A DNA stretch of 64,000 nt from Gemmobacter aquaticus (GTDB taxonomy: Bacteria; Pseudomonadota; Alphaproteobacteria; Rhodobacterales; Rhodobacteraceae): assembly GCF_007859075.1 (NCBI RefSeq), contig NZ_VOAK01000022.1, positions 1-64,000 on the forward strand, read 5' to 3'. Shown piece by piece: positions 18,476 through 30,600 of this stretch. The first letter of the stretch is position 1. Each line of letters begins with the position of its first letter. The notes beneath the pieces are model-generated. The model had not been told where the DNA came from. It was given only the letters and a program-made list of their open reading frames with translations, and ran no database searches. Made by a program: the position numbers and the translations under genes.

Positions 18476-19093
18476 TCACAGCACAGCAACCGCAAGGAAA
18501 TGCCCATCGACATCGGCCCAGCGTCCACGAAGCTCGGCTCCAGCAGAGAATGGCAGCACTTCGTCGATGAAGCGCGCGACAAACTGCCCCTGATCCAGCG
18601 TCACCGCAAGGGCATGAAAGTCAAAGAGCTGGCGCGAACGGGCATATTGGGCCTTGTAAGCTGCCTCTTTGGCGCAGAACACGAGTTTCGCCTCGATGGC
18701 TGAAAAGTGCGCTTCCTCGGGGCGCAGAATGCTGGGACGCAGGTCGTCGTCCAGCGGCGTTGCAAGCTCCAGATCAAGACCGATGCCCATGCCGCGCCCG
18801 ATGGCGGCAAGGCACAGGGTTTCGGTATGCGTGATTGATCCCTGAAGACCAAGCGGCCAGATCGGCGCCCGGTCTGCGCCGACAGGAATTGCGCGCGGAG
18901 GCAAGCCAAGTTCGACCAGTGCGGCACGGGCCGCCGCGCGCCCTGCCCGAAATTCGGCAATCCGGCGCGGTATCCCTTGGGCTGTTTCACCGGGAAACGA
19001 CGGGTAAGTCTTGCGCGGATCGGCAGTTCCAAGACCGTAGCCCGCAGGAATGATCCCGCGGGCCACTGACGTCAGATGGTTCAAGTCAGGCAT
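18476..19093 (-). CDS. 4'-phosphopantetheinyl transferase (EntD-like)
   Basis: A 205-residue Sfp/EntD-type enzyme that attaches phosphopantetheine from CoA to carrier-domain serines. It shows [17 protein letters not shown] (the P2 region), GIGLDLE (Mg2+-binding D-x-E) and [12 protein letters not shown] (the KEAxYK motif), all intact. The ATG at 19093 overlaps the end of the synthetase gene by 8 bases, so it is translationally coupled to it. It most likely activates the carrier domains of the adjacent synthetase (Ser1432) and polyketide synthase (Ser1793). The longer open frame upstream lies inside the synthetase gene and is not used. Confidence 0.93.
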   Translation of the reverse strand: MPDLNHLTSVARGIIPAGYGLGTADPRKTYPSFPGETAQGIPRRIAEFRAGRAAARAALVELGLPPRAIPVGADRAPIWPLGLQGSITHTETLCLAAIGRGMGIGLDLELATPLDDDLRPSILRPEEAHFSAIEAKLVFCAKEAAYKAQYARSRQLFDFHALAVTLDQGQFVARFIDEVLPFSAGAELRGRWADVDGHFLAVAVL

Positions 19094-22000
19094 CCTGCCC
19101 CGTCCGCATGGCGCGCCTGCGCGCCATGGCATCGGCGCGGGCGTCGGCCCGACCATTTGTCGCCGATGCCATCGGGCCCGGTGCCGGCGCTGCGGCCCCA
19201 GCCTTCGGCCCATCGTCCAGATGCGCGGCCAGCGCCGAGAGGACCGGGAAGCGGAAGATATCGGTTATCGACAGTTTCTTCAGCCCCAGCCCGTCCCGCA
19301 GTTCGCGGTGGGCCTGCACGGCCAGCAGCGAATGCCCACCAAGCGCAAAGAAGTTGTCCTTTGCGCCCACCTTGGGCACACCCAGAACCCGGCTCCAGAC
19401 CGCCGCGATCTGCGACTGAAGATCGGTCTCGGGGGCGACATGTTCCACGTCTGCCTGCACCTGAACCTGCGGCGCGGGCAGAGCCTTGCGGTCAACCTTG
19501 CGGTTGGGCGTCAGCGGGAACACCTCGAGCCGGACAAAATGCGCGGGCACCATATGTTCGGGCAGGACGCTGGCCAAGGCAGGTTTCAGCGCGGCCTCGG
19601 TTGCGGTGCCAGTGAAATAGGCCACCAGCCGCAGGTCGCCGGGCTGATCCTCGCGGGCAAGGACAACCGCCTGACGGACACCGGGCTGTTCCTCGATACG
19701 GCTTTCGATCTCGCCCAGTTCGATCCGGTAGCCACGCAGCTTCACCTGGAAATCCGCGCGACCCAGATAGTCGAGCTTTCCGTCGGCGCGCAGCTTGACC
19801 AGATCGCCCGTGCGGTACATGCGGGCACCCCATGGACAAGCGCCGTCCCGCACGAAGGGATCGGGCAAGAAGCGCTCGGCCGTCAGGTCAGGCCGCTGCC
19901 AGTAGCCGCGCGTCACGCCGTCACCGCCAATCCACAGCTCGCCGGGCACGCCGGGCGGCACCGGTTGCTGGCGGTCGTCCAGCACATAGACCTGGGTATT
20001 GGCGATGGCCGTGCCGATATTCACCACACCCTCACCGTCGCCGACCTCTTCCACCGTAGACCAGATCGTGGTCTCGGTGGGGCCATACATGTTCAGCACG
20101 CGCGCCCCCGTGACCTTGCGCAGATCGCGGACAAAGGCCCCCGGCAGGGCCTCGCCACCCAGCATCAGGGTCTTGACGCCCGAGAGCGCCATTTGCGCCT
20201 CGTCGTTCATCAGGATCATCCGCGCCATCGAGGGGGTGCATTGCAGATGCGTCACGCCGTGGCGGATCACCTGGGCCGCGATCGAATAGTCATCCTCGGC
20301 CGGCTGACCGCCCGCATTGGCGCGGCGCAGAACTTCGGCCAGCGGATAAAGCCCCTCCATCACGACCTCGGGCGCGATGCCGTAGTCGATCAGGCAGGCC
20401 ACTTCGGTCACACCGATCCGCTTCAGGCTTTCCACCCGGTCCAGCGCATCTTCAACCGTGCCGAACAGCCCCGAATCTTCGAAGTAGCGCTGGAAGGCGA
20501 AATCGAGGATCGCCTCGTTCTCTTCGGCCGACAGGCTGCGCAGGTCGATGTCCATCGGATTGTCGATGCCCTGCGGCTTCTTGAAGGCAGGGAAAGCCCA
20601 GGCATATTGCTTGACCAGCCCCACGGCGGCAGAGAGGTAGTCCTTCATCGGCTTTTCCGCCACACGCCGCGCCTGCTCGCGGTCGCGACAGACGTAGGTA
20701 TGCAGCATCAGCGTGACCTTGTGGTTGGCCGGATCATGGCCAGCCTTGCGCAGGGCATCGTGATAGATGCTGATCTTGCCGGCCACTTCCTCGATGCTCT
20801 GGCCCAGAAGGTGGGTCAGCACGTTGGCGCCGATCTCGCCCGCCTCGCGCCAGGTGGCGGGGTTGCCCGCGGTCGTGACCCAAAGCTCAATCTCTTTCGA
20901 CACCGGGCGGGGCTGCGTCACGACACCGAATGTGCCGGTCTTTGTCGGGAAGTCCACCGTCTCGCCGCGCCACATGCGACGCAGCTGATCGATCCCCTGC
21001 ATCATCGCAGTCTTGTTGTTCGGCGGGGTGTTTTCGGGGCGCAGCACAAAATCGTCAGGTTGCCAGCCCGAGGCGATGGCAAGCCCTGCGCGCCCGTTGG
21101 TCAGATTGTCGATCACCGCCCAATCCTCGGCCACACGGGCGGGGTGGTGCAGCGGCAGGACCACCGATCCCGCGCGCACGCCGATCTTCTTCGTCACGGC
21201 TGCGACGGCCGCGCCGGTCACACTCGGGTTCGGGTAGGGTCCACCAAAGGCGTGGAAGTGCCGCTCGGGCGTCCAGACCGCGCAGAAGCCGTGCTCGTCT
21301 GCAAACCGCGCGCCGTTCAGCAAAAGCTCATACTTCTTGGGGCCAGCGCCGTCATCATTGCCCCAGTAGTAAAGCGAGAACTCCATCCCCTTGGCCGAGC
21401 CGATCCGACCATTCGACACCAGCGCCCGGTTCTCATCACTGGTCAGCACCAGCTTGAAGCCACGGGCCAGCGTCCAGAAAAGCTCCAGCACAGAGATGTC
21501 GAAGGACAGCGACGTCACCGCAAGCCAGACCGACCCCGCGGCGTGGTCGATCCTGTCATCCATCCCGGCAAAGAAGTTCGCGACATTGCGATGTTCAACC
21601 ATCACGCCCTTGGGCCGACCAGTGGAGCCCGAGGTATAGATCATATAGGCCAGATCGGCCGAGCTGACCCCGCTTTGCAGATTGCTATCGGGCGCGGCGG
21701 CAAGACGGCCATCGGTATCGAGGCAGAGCACCTGCGCAGAATGTGCAGGCAGGGCCCCGACCAGTGCCGATTGCGTCACGACCACCGGGCAGGCGCTGTC
21801 CTCGATGAAAAGCGCGGTGCGGTCGGCCGGATAGGCCGGGTCCATAGGCACATAGGCCCCGCCCGCCTTCTGGATCGCAAGCGCCCCCACAAGAAGGTCG
21901 AGCGACCGACGGGTGTGAAGGCCGACAAGCGTGCCCGGCTTGACGCCCATGCCCGCCAGAACATGCGCCGCACGATTGGCGCGGGCATTGAGCTGGGCAT

Positions 22001-23624
22001 AGCTCAGCGCCTCGCCCTCGAAGACCACCGCCACGGCGTCGGGCGTGCGGGCGACCTGCGCCTCAAACGCCTGATGAACACACTGGGCTGAATCATAGGG
22101 CTTCTGGGTGCGGTTCGGCGCATGGATCGCGGCCTCAAGTTCAGCCGCAGTCAGGATGGCCAGGTTTTCAACCCGCGCATCACCCGTCGCGGCAGCGGCA
22201 AAGGCATCGACACGGGCGGCAAGCGCCTCGGCCTCAGCCGCGCTCAGCCGACTTGCATCATAGAAGAGCGCAGTTGGTGAGAGCGTGACCACAGTTCCCG
22301 GCACGGCGTGCAGGCCGACGCCAAAGCCCGGCGCCTCAAGCCCGAAAAGGCGCCGGTCGCGCGCCAGCAGATCGATCGCAAACGCCGGAACCTTGTCGGC
22401 CTCGGCAAGCGCAGCATCCGTGCGGGCCAGCGCCTCGGGCAAGGCCCCTTCAGCAATCACGCGCACCGGCACCCAATCCGAGAGGACCCCTTCGGTCGCA
22501 TGGGCCGCACCATAGGCCAGATCGGCCACAGGCTTGCCTGACAGCCGCACCGCCGCCAAGGCCGCCAGCGCAAGCGAAGGCAGCGCAACCGGCACCGATT
22601 GCCAAAGCGCGGGCGCACCAGCAACCTTGGCCGCACTTACCCCGGCAGGGTCGAGCGACAGAAGTGCCTTGCGGTGCCGCGGTTCAGCCTCGACGACGCG
22701 CGACAGAGCCTCGGTCAGGGCCGCCGCCTCGGCGGGGCTGGCCGAGGCGAGCGTGACCGGCAATGCGCTGCCCGAAACCGGAAAGCCCTTCTGGCAGGTC
22801 AGCCGCGACAAGCGCACGGCACCCACGCCGCATGCGACGGTAACGCCATGCTCGTCCGCCGAAAGCACCTGCCCCGGCACACCGCTGCCCGCCACCACCT
22901 CGGCTTCACCGACGACGACATAGCGCTTGCCATCCCACAGTTTCGCCGTGGTCAGCGGGTTCCAGTAGGTGCCATGATCCAGCGCCCGCACAAGCGCGGA
23001 CACATCGCCTGCGCTGCGGGTAAAGTCTATACGGCCCGCCGCGGACGGCCGATCTGCACGCAAATGCAGGCTGCGCTGGCTGAAATCCTGCGGGCGGCGG
23101 GCAAGCGTCTCGGCCTCGAGCGCGGCCATCACCTCGGAGAAGCTGTCCATCGCCGCCTCGAAGCAGCGGGTGTTGAGCGTGAGCGCCGTGTCGGTCGGCA
23201 AGATCGCAAAGCGGCGATCAACCAGAATGTCGCCCTCATCAACGCCACCCTCGATCAGGTGCCAGCTGATGCCATGCTCGGCCTCGCCCTGCAGAATTGC
23301 CCAGACCGGTGCGTTCAGACCAGCGTGGCGGGGCAGCGGGCCATCATGGAAGTTCACGCCCCCGCTGCGCGACTTTCCCAGTGCGGCATCCGGGATCAGC
23401 GAGAGGTTGGCGACCGACAGAAGCCAGTCCGCCTGCGCCGGAAGCTCTGCCTCCCAGCCCTTTTTCTGTTCGATGACGGCAAGCCCACGTTTCGTGCCCC
23501 AGGACGCAACCTCTGGATGGCGCGTCACAAGGGCGGAAATACGGTGCCCGCGCGCCAGAAGCATTTCGCCGCACTGCTGCGTCAGGCTTTCATTGCCAAT
23601 AAGGAAACAGGAAAATGGATTCAT
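19086..23624 (-). CDS. Nonribosomal peptide synthetase: formyltransferase - split adenylation with inserted luciferase-like monooxygenase - carrier
   Basis: A 1512-residue assembly-line enzyme. Residues 1-290 form a methionyl-tRNA-formyltransferase-like domain with the catalytic set Asn91, His93 and Asp129 ([14 protein letters not shown]). Residues 300-505 look like a decayed condensation C-half with no HHxxxDG. The adenylation domain starts near 515 ([11 protein letters not shown] at 663-673; [10 protein letters not shown] at 707-716). It is interrupted at about 746-1100 by an FMN-dependent luciferase-like monooxygenase of the MupA/Atu3671 type ([23 protein letters not shown]). It resumes with GGEALP and YGPTETTIW, reaching [15 protein letters not shown]. 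Specificity residues read DILQMGMIWK, close to the glycine code. The carrier Ser1432 lies in [10 protein letters not shown], and no thioesterase follows. The ATG has AAGGAGTGAGAG before it. Confidence 0.92.
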   Translation of the reverse strand: MNPFSCFLIGNESLTQQCGEMLLARGHRISALVTRHPEVASWGTKRGLAVIEQKKGWEAELPAQADWLLSVANLSLIPDAALGKSRSGGVNFHDGPLPRHAGLNAPVWAILQGEAEHGISWHLIEGGVDEGDILVDRRFAILPTDTALTLNTRCFEAAMDSFSEVMAALEAETLARRPQDFSQRSLHLRADRPSAAGRIDFTRSAGDVSALVRALDHGTYWNPLTTAKLWDGKRYVVVGEAEVVAGSGVPGQVLSADEHGVTVACGVGAVRLSRLTCQKGFPVSGSALPVTLASASPAEAAALTEALSRVVEAEPRHRKALLSLDPAGVSAAKVAGAPALWQSVPVALPSLALAALAAVRLSGKPVADLAYGAAHATEGVLSDWVPVRVIAEGALPEALARTDAALAEADKVPAFAIDLLARDRRLFGLEAPGFGVGLHAVPGTVVTLSPTALFYDASRLSAAEAEALAARVDAFAAAATGDARVENLAILTAAELEAAIHAPNRTQKPYDSAQCVHQAFEAQVARTPDAVAVVFEGEALSYAQLNARANRAAHVLAGMGVKPGTLVGLHTRRSLDLLVGALAIQKAGGAYVPMDPAYPADRTALFIEDSACPVVVTQSALVGALPAHSAQVLCLDTDGRLAAAPDSNLQSGVSSADLAYMIYTSGSTGRPKGVMVEHRNVANFFAGMDDRIDHAAGSVWLAVTSLSFDISVLELFWTLARGFKLVLTSDENRALVSNGRIGSAKGMEFSLYYWGNDDGAGPKKYELLLNGARFADEHGFCAVWTPERHFHAFGGPYPNPSVTGAAVAAVTKKIGVRAGSVVLPLHHPARVAEDWAVIDNLTNGRAGLAIASGWQPDDFVLRPENTPPNNKTAMMQGIDQLRRMWRGETVDFPTKTGTFGVVTQPRPVSKEIELWVTTAGNPATWREAGEIGANVLTHLLGQSIEEVAGKISIYHDALRKAGHDPANHKVTLMLHTYVCRDREQARRVAEKPMKDYLSAAVGLVKQYAWAFPAFKKPQGIDNPMDIDLRSLSAEENEAILDFAFQRYFEDSGLFGTVEDALDRVESLKRIGVTEVACLIDYGIAPEVVMEGLYPLAEVLRRANAGGQPAEDDYSIAAQVIRHGVTHLQCTPSMARMILMNDEAQMALSGVKTLMLGGEALPGAFVRDLRKVTGARVLNMYGPTETTIWSTVEEVGDGEGVVNIGTAIANTQVYVLDDRQQPVPPGVPGELWIGGDGVTRGYWQRPDLTAERFLPDPFVRDGACPWGARMYRTGDLVKLRADGKLDYLGRADFQVKLRGYRIELGEIESRIEEQPGVRQAVVLAREDQPGDLRLVAYFTGTATEAALKPALASVLPEHMVPAHFVRLEVFPLTPNRKVDRKALPAPQVQVQADVEHVAPETDLQSQIAAVWSRVLGVPKVGAKDNFFALGGHSLLAVQAHRELRDGLGLKKLSITDIFRFPVLSALAAHLDDGPKAGAAAPAPGPMASATNGRADARADAMARRRAMRTGQDA

Positions 23625-23662
23625 CTCTCACTCCTTCCACCCCAAAAGGGTGTGATCAACAT

Positions 23663-24676
23663 TTACTCGGCCGGACTGGTCCGGCCCTTGGACGAATCAG
23701 CGCGCGCAACAAACGCGGGCGCCTTGCGGAAATGATGCATGATCAGGTCACGCAGGAAATGCGGCGGATCGCCCAAGGTCTTGCCTTGCAGCATCAACCG
23801 CAACCGGCACAGCGCGCCACCGCTGACACAGGCAAACGTGGCAAGGGCGGCATACGCGCGCCCGTGGTTCTTGGTGAAATAGTAGCGGCGGCTATCCAGC
23901 CAGAAGCCGGGTATCCGTTTCCAGGTCTTCATGCCCGTAGAGGCGGACCCGATATGGGTCACTTCTGAATGGCGGATGTAATCCGTGGTCCAGCCCGCCC
24001 GCGCAGCGCGCAACAAGAGGTCGGTTTCCTCGAAGTAAAGAAAGAAGGTCTCGTCAAAGAGCCCGATCTCGTCCAGCGCATCCTGCCGCATCAGAACGCT
24101 GGCCCCAGCCAGCCAGTCGACCCGCGTGGTCGATTCTGGAATCGGCAGGGCAACGATGTGGCGCTTGAGCATCCGTGACACAGGCCCAAGCCGCGCAGCG
24201 CCCTCAAACTCGCCAAGGATTGACGGAAAGCGGAACGCTGTCTGGTGCGGCTCACCTTCGGGGCCATGGATATAGCTGCCAGCGAAGCCGGTTCTCGGGT
24301 TGGCCTCAAGATGATCCAGAAGGGCACGGATCGACCCAGGATCAGGGAAAGCGTCCGAGTTCAGGATATAGACATAGTCGGGCCGCCCACCGCCCGGCAG
24401 GCCGGCGCGAATGCCAAAGTTGTTGCCGGCGCCAAAGCCGCCGTTATGCCCGCTTTGCAGGACCTGCACGGGAATGCCACCGGGGGCCGGGTTGTCCCAG
24501 CCCCGCCGAACGACCTCGGCGCTCATCTTCTCGAACGATCCATCGCCCGAGTCGTTGTCGACGATGGTGATCGCGCCCGGCATGCCCTGCATTTCACGCA
24601 GGGCCGCTTCGCAGGATTGCAGCGTCATGTCGGGCGTGCGCCAGTTCAGGATGACTGTCAGGATTGCTGGCATCAC
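23663..24676 (-). CDS. Glycosyltransferase family 2 (rhamnosyltransferase-like)
   Basis: A 337-residue GT-A fold glycosyltransferase resembling dTDP-rhamnosyltransferases. Features are VILNWRTPDMT at the N-terminus, IVDNDSGDGS, GHNGGFGAGNNFGI, a DxD-like YILNSDAFPDPGS and FFLYFEETDLLLRA with the acidic cluster typical of this subfamily. It overlaps the stop of the polyketide synthase by 4 bases (ATGA) and sits 38 bases before the synthetase, so it is inside the biosynthetic operon. It probably glycosylates the cluster product, or links it to a polysaccharide; the acceptor is inferred from position only. Confidence 0.9.
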   Translation of the reverse strand: MMPAILTVILNWRTPDMTLQSCEAALREMQGMPGAITIVDNDSGDGSFEKMSAEVVRRGWDNPAPGGIPVQVLQSGHNGGFGAGNNFGIRAGLPGGGRPDYVYILNSDAFPDPGSIRALLDHLEANPRTGFAGSYIHGPEGEPHQTAFRFPSILGEFEGAARLGPVSRMLKRHIVALPIPESTTRVDWLAGASVLMRQDALDEIGLFDETFFLYFEETDLLLRAARAGWTTDYIRHSEVTHIGSASTGMKTWKRIPGFWLDSRRYYFTKNHGRAYAALATFACVSGGALCRLRLMLQGKTLGDPPHFLRDLIMHHFRKAPAFVARADSSKGRTSPAE

Positions 24677-27600
24677 TCGGCCGCCTCTCTCAGGGCCGGG
24701 GCAGAACCTTCGGCCTCGGCAATCACCTCGCGCAGACGCGCGGCCATGACACGGACGTTCGGCTCCAGCACCATGCTGTCGTGATCGCCCGGCACCTCAT
24801 GCACCGTCAGTTCGGGGGCAAAGCGCGTCAGATCGTTATCGGGGAAGACGTACTCGCGCGCGCTGCTGACCCAATGCCCATTGGTGACCTTCCAGCGCGG
24901 ATCGAGCGGTGGACGGAACAGCGCCGTCGCCCCCTTGCGCAGCGGCAGGGCATAGATCGAAATCGCCTCGCGGAAGGCGGCCTCGATTTCGGCATTGTGG
25001 AACTGGTGCGTGGTCTCGGTTGCCAGCTTCGGGCGACGCTTCTGCATCTCCCAGGCATAGCGCGCCTTCGCCCAGTCAACGATGTAGCGCGGCCCCCGCT
25101 CTCTCAACTCGGCCAGACGGATCAGGATGCGGTCGATCCGCGTCAGCGGCGGGCGCATCGGCAATGGCGTATCCAGCAGGACCAGAAGGGAGACCTCCTC
25201 GCCCTCGGCTTCAAGCTGGCGTGCCATCTCCCATGCGGTCAGGCCACCACCCGAGAAGCCGCCCAGCAGATAGGGCCCATGCGGCTGCACCTGACGCACC
25301 TCGGCGATATAGTCGCGTGCGGCATCAGGAAGGGTGCGGTGTGGCTCGGCATCACCGAACAACCCACGCGCCTGCAGACCATAGAACGGGCGGTCACCCC
25401 CCAGTAGCTGCGCCAGATGGCGCAGGTTCAGGACGTTGCCGAACATGCCCGCCACAAGGAAGAACGGACGCTTCTGGCTGCCGCCGCCTTCGTGCATTGC
25501 AACCAGATGGGTGAAGCGACGCTTCGGCGTCTCGGGCCGCGGGTTGGGCGCGCCGCTGTCTTGCGGCCCGATCCGCTCTTCGATCAGCGCGGCGCAGGCA
25601 GCGATGGTCGGCGCCTCGAACAGGATCGAGATCGGGAAGTCGACGCGGAAGGCCTTCTTGACCATGGCAAACAGCCGGACCGCGATCAGGCTATGGCCGC
25701 CAAGCGCGAAGAAGTCGTCCTCGACGCCCACCTGCCCCACTCCGAGCAACTCCTGCCAGAAGCCGACCAGCGTGCGTTCGATGTCATTGCGCGGCTCTAC
25801 GTATTCACTGTCGAGATCCGGACGCGCGAAGGTCTGCCCCTCGGGCCGGGCGGCCTCGGCCTGATCGGCCTGACGGACCAGCGTGGGCAGGTCAAGCGAC
25901 GAGACGATCACCTGGGGCTGCCCGGTCGCCAAAGCCCTCACAAAGGCCTCGGCCCCCTCTTCGGCAAGGATGCCCTGCGACAGGTTGTGGACCAGCCGCT
26001 CTTCCTGCGGCGAGGCGGGCTTGGCCCCGGCCTCGGCGGCATCAAACTCCATATCGCGTTCGGCCGGTGGCTTCTGCTTCAGTGCGCCTTCCAGCTTGCG
26101 GATGGTGAAGCCTTCAATCTCGGCGACGACATTGCCGGCGTCATCGGCCAGCGTCACGTCAAAGACCGCCACAGGGCCGTCGCCGCGGTTGGCCCCGGCA
26201 TTGCGGACCCAACTGACCACGCGGGCGGGCATGGCCTGCCACACCCGGATGCGGCCATAGGAGACCGGGACCCAGAGGTGATCGGGCCGATAGCCCGAGA
26301 TCAGGCCCATGGCCCAGCCCGTCGCCAGATCGAGCAGCGCGGGATGCATCAGCCAGCCCTGCGACAGATCGGTCTGCGCCGACAGCGGCAGGGTCAGCGA
26401 GGCGACCCCCTCACCCTGACCAAGCGCCATGCGATGCAGCACGCGCCAGCGCGGGCCGAAGTTCAGATGCTCTTCCTGTGGAGAGCGGATGCCACGCAGA
26501 TCCTCGACCGGTGCCGCGCAGCGCGCGGCGATCGCGGCCGGGTCAATCTGACCGGGCTTGCCCGACACTGGCATCAGCCGGCCCTGGGCGTTCAGCGCAA
26601 AGCCGGTGCGCCCCCGCACCTCATGCCCCGAACGAACCTCGAAGGCGTAGCCCTCGTCCGAGGGCGCCAGCCGCACGCGCATCTCACGCGCTGCGCCATC
26701 GGCGACATCCAGCGCGCGGAAGAACATCAGGTCGCGCAGTTCGAACCCTGTCCAGCCCTCTTCGGCTGCGACCTCTGCCGCGATCTCGACATAGCCGGTG
26801 CCGGGGATCAGCGCCGTGCCATCTTTGGTACGGTGGCCATCAAGGATCCAACGATCCGTCGCAAGCCGGGTCGAGAAGACGCGCGCGCCGGAACGGTCAT
26901 AGGTCGACTCGTCCAGCATCGGGCGCGACACCGGCAGTTTCGGCGCGGGCGGCTGCGTCCCGGTGCGCTCCGCCAGGGCCTCGGCGGCCATGCCCACGTC
27001 GGACCAGATGCCCCAGTTCAACGCAAGAACCCGTGTCTTGCCCTGCTTACGCGATTGCGCATAGGCGTTCAGGTATTCGTTCGCCGCCACATAATCGACT
27101 TGCCCCGCAGGGCCGGTCACGGTTGAGGTAGAGGAGAACAGCACCATCAGATCGAGGCTGCCATCCGGGAACAGGTCATGCAGCACATGCGTGCCGTGCA
27201 GCTTTGGCGCAAAGACCTCCTCGACCGCAGCCGGGCTCTTGGTCATCAAGGGACCATCATCGACCACGCCCGCGGCATGGATGACTGCGCGCAGCTTTCC
27301 GAACGACTGTTCGGCTTTCGCAATCGCGGCCCGCATCTCCTCGGCGTTGCAGACATCGGCACGCGCGACCATGACCTCGGCGCCAAGGCTTTCAAGCCGC
27401 TGCACCGCAAGGATGCGACGGCCAACCGCGTCGGCCGCGCCATACCGGGCGACATGCGCCGCCCATTTCTCGCGCGCGGGCAGTTCACGTCGCGCGATCA
27501 GCACGAGCTTTGCCTTGCGCTCGGTCGCAAGCCGCTCGGCCAGCGTCAGGCCAATACCGCCGAAACCGCCCGTGATCAGCACCGGCGCGCCCTCGGCCAG

Positions 27601-30600
27601 TACGAGCCCGCCTTCGGTCAGCGGCAACTTGCGCAGCGCACGTTCGAACCGCTTCTCGCCCCGCAGGGCAGCAGCAGAGTTCGCAGGATCAGACAAAAGA
27701 TCCTCGCAGATCTGCAAGGCCAGTCGCTCTGTCGCGGCCGGATCGGCCTTTGCGCGCCAGCCCTTGGGCTGCGGCGGCAGCACCACGTCCAGCGTTGCGC
27801 AGGTCACACCCGGCAATTCGCGCGGGATCACCTTGACCGGACCGGCCACAGCAGCCTTTTCAGGATAGGGAAGCCCCTCGTCCTTGACCTGCGCGGCCCC
27901 GGTCGTCACCACGGACACATGGATCGGGCGGGGTAGATTTTCTTCCGCCATCGCCTGCCCCAGGAACATCAGCGCGTAGAAGCCCTGCTCGATATTGCGA
28001 TGGAAGAAGCTTGAACCGGGGCGGAAGGTTTCGCGATCCGTCACCAGCCAGAAATGCGCGATCCGGTCAGGCGCATGGCCCGAGGCAACCAGGTCGCGCA
28101 CAAGCTGATCATAGCCCTCGCGGCCGCGTTCGGGGTTCAGGATATATCCGCCCTCGCCGTCGCGGGCAAAGGCATCGCCCGTGCGAACCGTGACCACGTC
28201 CTGCCCGGCTGCACGCAGTTGCGCCACGACCTGCGCGGCGAGGCCAACCTCATCGGCAAAGACCAGCCATGAATGACGCTCGGCCGTTTCCAGATCGCCA
28301 TCAGCGGCCTTGGGCTTCCAGACCGGCTGCCAGCCCCATTGGCCGATATCCTCGACCTTCATGGGCAGCGCCTCGGCCTGAATGACCTGGGTCGCGGCGG
28401 GTGCGATGAAATAGGGTTTGCGCTGGAAGGCATAGGTCGGCAGCGGCACCTTCACGCGGCGCTGGCCACCCCAGATCGGCTCCCAGTCGACCGCGACACC
28501 ACAGGCCCAAAGCCGCGCGATCGTCGCGATGTGCCAGGCATCGTCGGCCATCTTCTGTTCGGGATGCCGCAGCGCAGGGATCACCTGACCGGCGGACACA
28601 CCATTGGCCTGCGCCAGCGACGACATCGCCCGGCCCGGACCCATCTCCATATAGACGCGGCCCGGTTCGGCCATCAGATGCGCCATGCCCTGCTGGAACA
28701 TCACCGTGTTGCGCAGGTGCTGCACCCAGTAATCGGGGCTCATTGCCTGCTCTGCCGTCAGCGGCAGACCCGTGCGGTTCGAGATGATCGGCAGTTGCGG
28801 CGGGTTCAGGCGGATCGAGCGCAGATAGTCGCCAAAGCGGCCAAGGATGGGCTCCAGCATCCGGCTATGGGCCGCGATGTCGATCTGGATGCGCTGTGTC
28901 TCGACCTCTTCCTTGCCAAGCTCTGCGGCAAGTGCTGCAAGCGCCGCATCGGGCCCGGACACCACGCAAAGACCCGGCGCGTTCACGCTGGCCATATCAA
29001 GATCGCCGGTCAGGCGCGGACGCAGCACAGCCTCATCCAGCGGAACCGACAGCATGCCGCCCGGCGGCACGGTATCGAACAGCTGCCCACGCAGATGCAC
29101 AAGGCCGATGCAATCTTCAAAGCTCATGACCCCGGCCAGACAGGCGGCCGTATTCTCGCCCATCGAATGGCCGATCAGCGCGGCCGGGCTGACACCCCAG
29201 CTTTCATAAAGCTTTGCCAGCGCATATTCAGTGATCATGATCAGCGGCAGCTGCACCGAGGGCTTCTTCAACCGTTCGTTCGCCGCCGCCTCGCCACCCT
29301 GCTCGGGCAACCAGAGCGCGCGGATATCGTAGGCGAGCTTCGGCTGAAGGATATCCAGGCCACGGTCCATCCAGTCCTTGAATTCCGGTTCGGTCGCGTA
29401 GAGGTCGCGGGCCATGCCGGCGTATTGCGCCCCGCCGCCGGGGAACATGAACACAACCTCGGGGTGCTCGAGGAAATCGTGGTTGAAGACGCGGCGGGGG
29501 TCCTTTCCCTCCAGCAGGTCCGCAGCCTCGGCATGGCTTTCCGCCACCAGAACCCGGCGCTTTTCAAAGGCGCGACGCCCCTCTTTCAGCGTCCAGGCCA
29601 CATCGGCCAAGGGCTGCTCAGGATGGGCGCGCAGATGCGCGGCCAGCCGGGCCGCCTGACCGTCAAGTGCCGCCTTCGATTTGGCCGAGATCACAATCGG
29701 CTGGAACGGCCACAGGCTTTCGTCCGAGGGCGCGCGCTCGGGCGCCTCTTCAAGCACGGCATGGGCATTGGTGCCGCCCACGCCAAGGCTGTTGACGCCA
29801 GCGCGGCGCGGATGGTCCGTCGCGGTCCAGTCGGTCAGCCGGTCATTCACCCGGAAGGGAGAAGTCTCGAAATCAATGGCGGGGTTCGGCGCCTCGTAGC
29901 CCAGAGAGGGCGGCATCTGGCGGTGATGCAGCGACAGTGCGACCTTGATCAGGCTGGCGACGCCGGCTGCTGTATCCAGATGCCCGATGTTGGTCTTTAC
30001 GCTGCCGATACGGCAGGTGCCCACGGTCTCGGCGCTCTCGGCAAAACCCTGGGTCAGCGCGGCAACCTCGATCGGATCGCCCAGATAGGTGCCCGTCCCG
30101 TGGCATTCGACATAGTCCACCGTGTCCGAGGTGACACCGGCGATGGCCTGCGCCTCGGCCACGCAGCGGGCCTGCCCCTCGACGGACGGCGCAAGATACC
30201 CTGCCTTGGCCGCACCATCATTGTTCACGGCAGATCCCTTGAGGATCGCCCAGATATGGTCGCCATCCCGGATGGCATCGACGGCGCGGCGCAGGACCAC
30301 ACAGCCCGCGCCCGAACCAAAGACCGTGCCCTGCGCACGATGGTCAAAGGCATGGCAATGCCCATCCGGCGATAGGATCTCACCCTCATTGAACACATAG
30401 CCGCGCGCGTGCGGCAATTCGATCGTCACACCCCCGGCAAGCGCCATGTCGCATTCGCCGTTGAGCAGGGCCTGCGCGGCGTAATGAACGGCCACGAGCG
30501 AGGTGGAGCACGCCGTCTGGATGTTGATCGAGGGCCCCTTCAGGTCAAAGATGTGGCTCACGCGCGTGGACAGAAAGTCCTTGTCGTTGCCGGTGTGACG

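Noticed and set aside
19050-22091. 1013-codon open frame on the plus strand
   Set aside because: It is antisense to the synthetase, is rich in His/Arg/Gln as expected of a GC-rich shadow frame, and shows no domain motif or ribosome binding site.
23625-23662. Gap between the glycosyltransferase and synthetase as a separate promoter
   Set aside because: Thirty-eight bases contain a strong ribosome binding site but no clear promoter; an operon is the simpler reading.
28273-30375. 700-codon open frame on the plus strand
   Set aside because: Antisense shadow of the polyketide synthase AT and KS region; no recognisable protein features.
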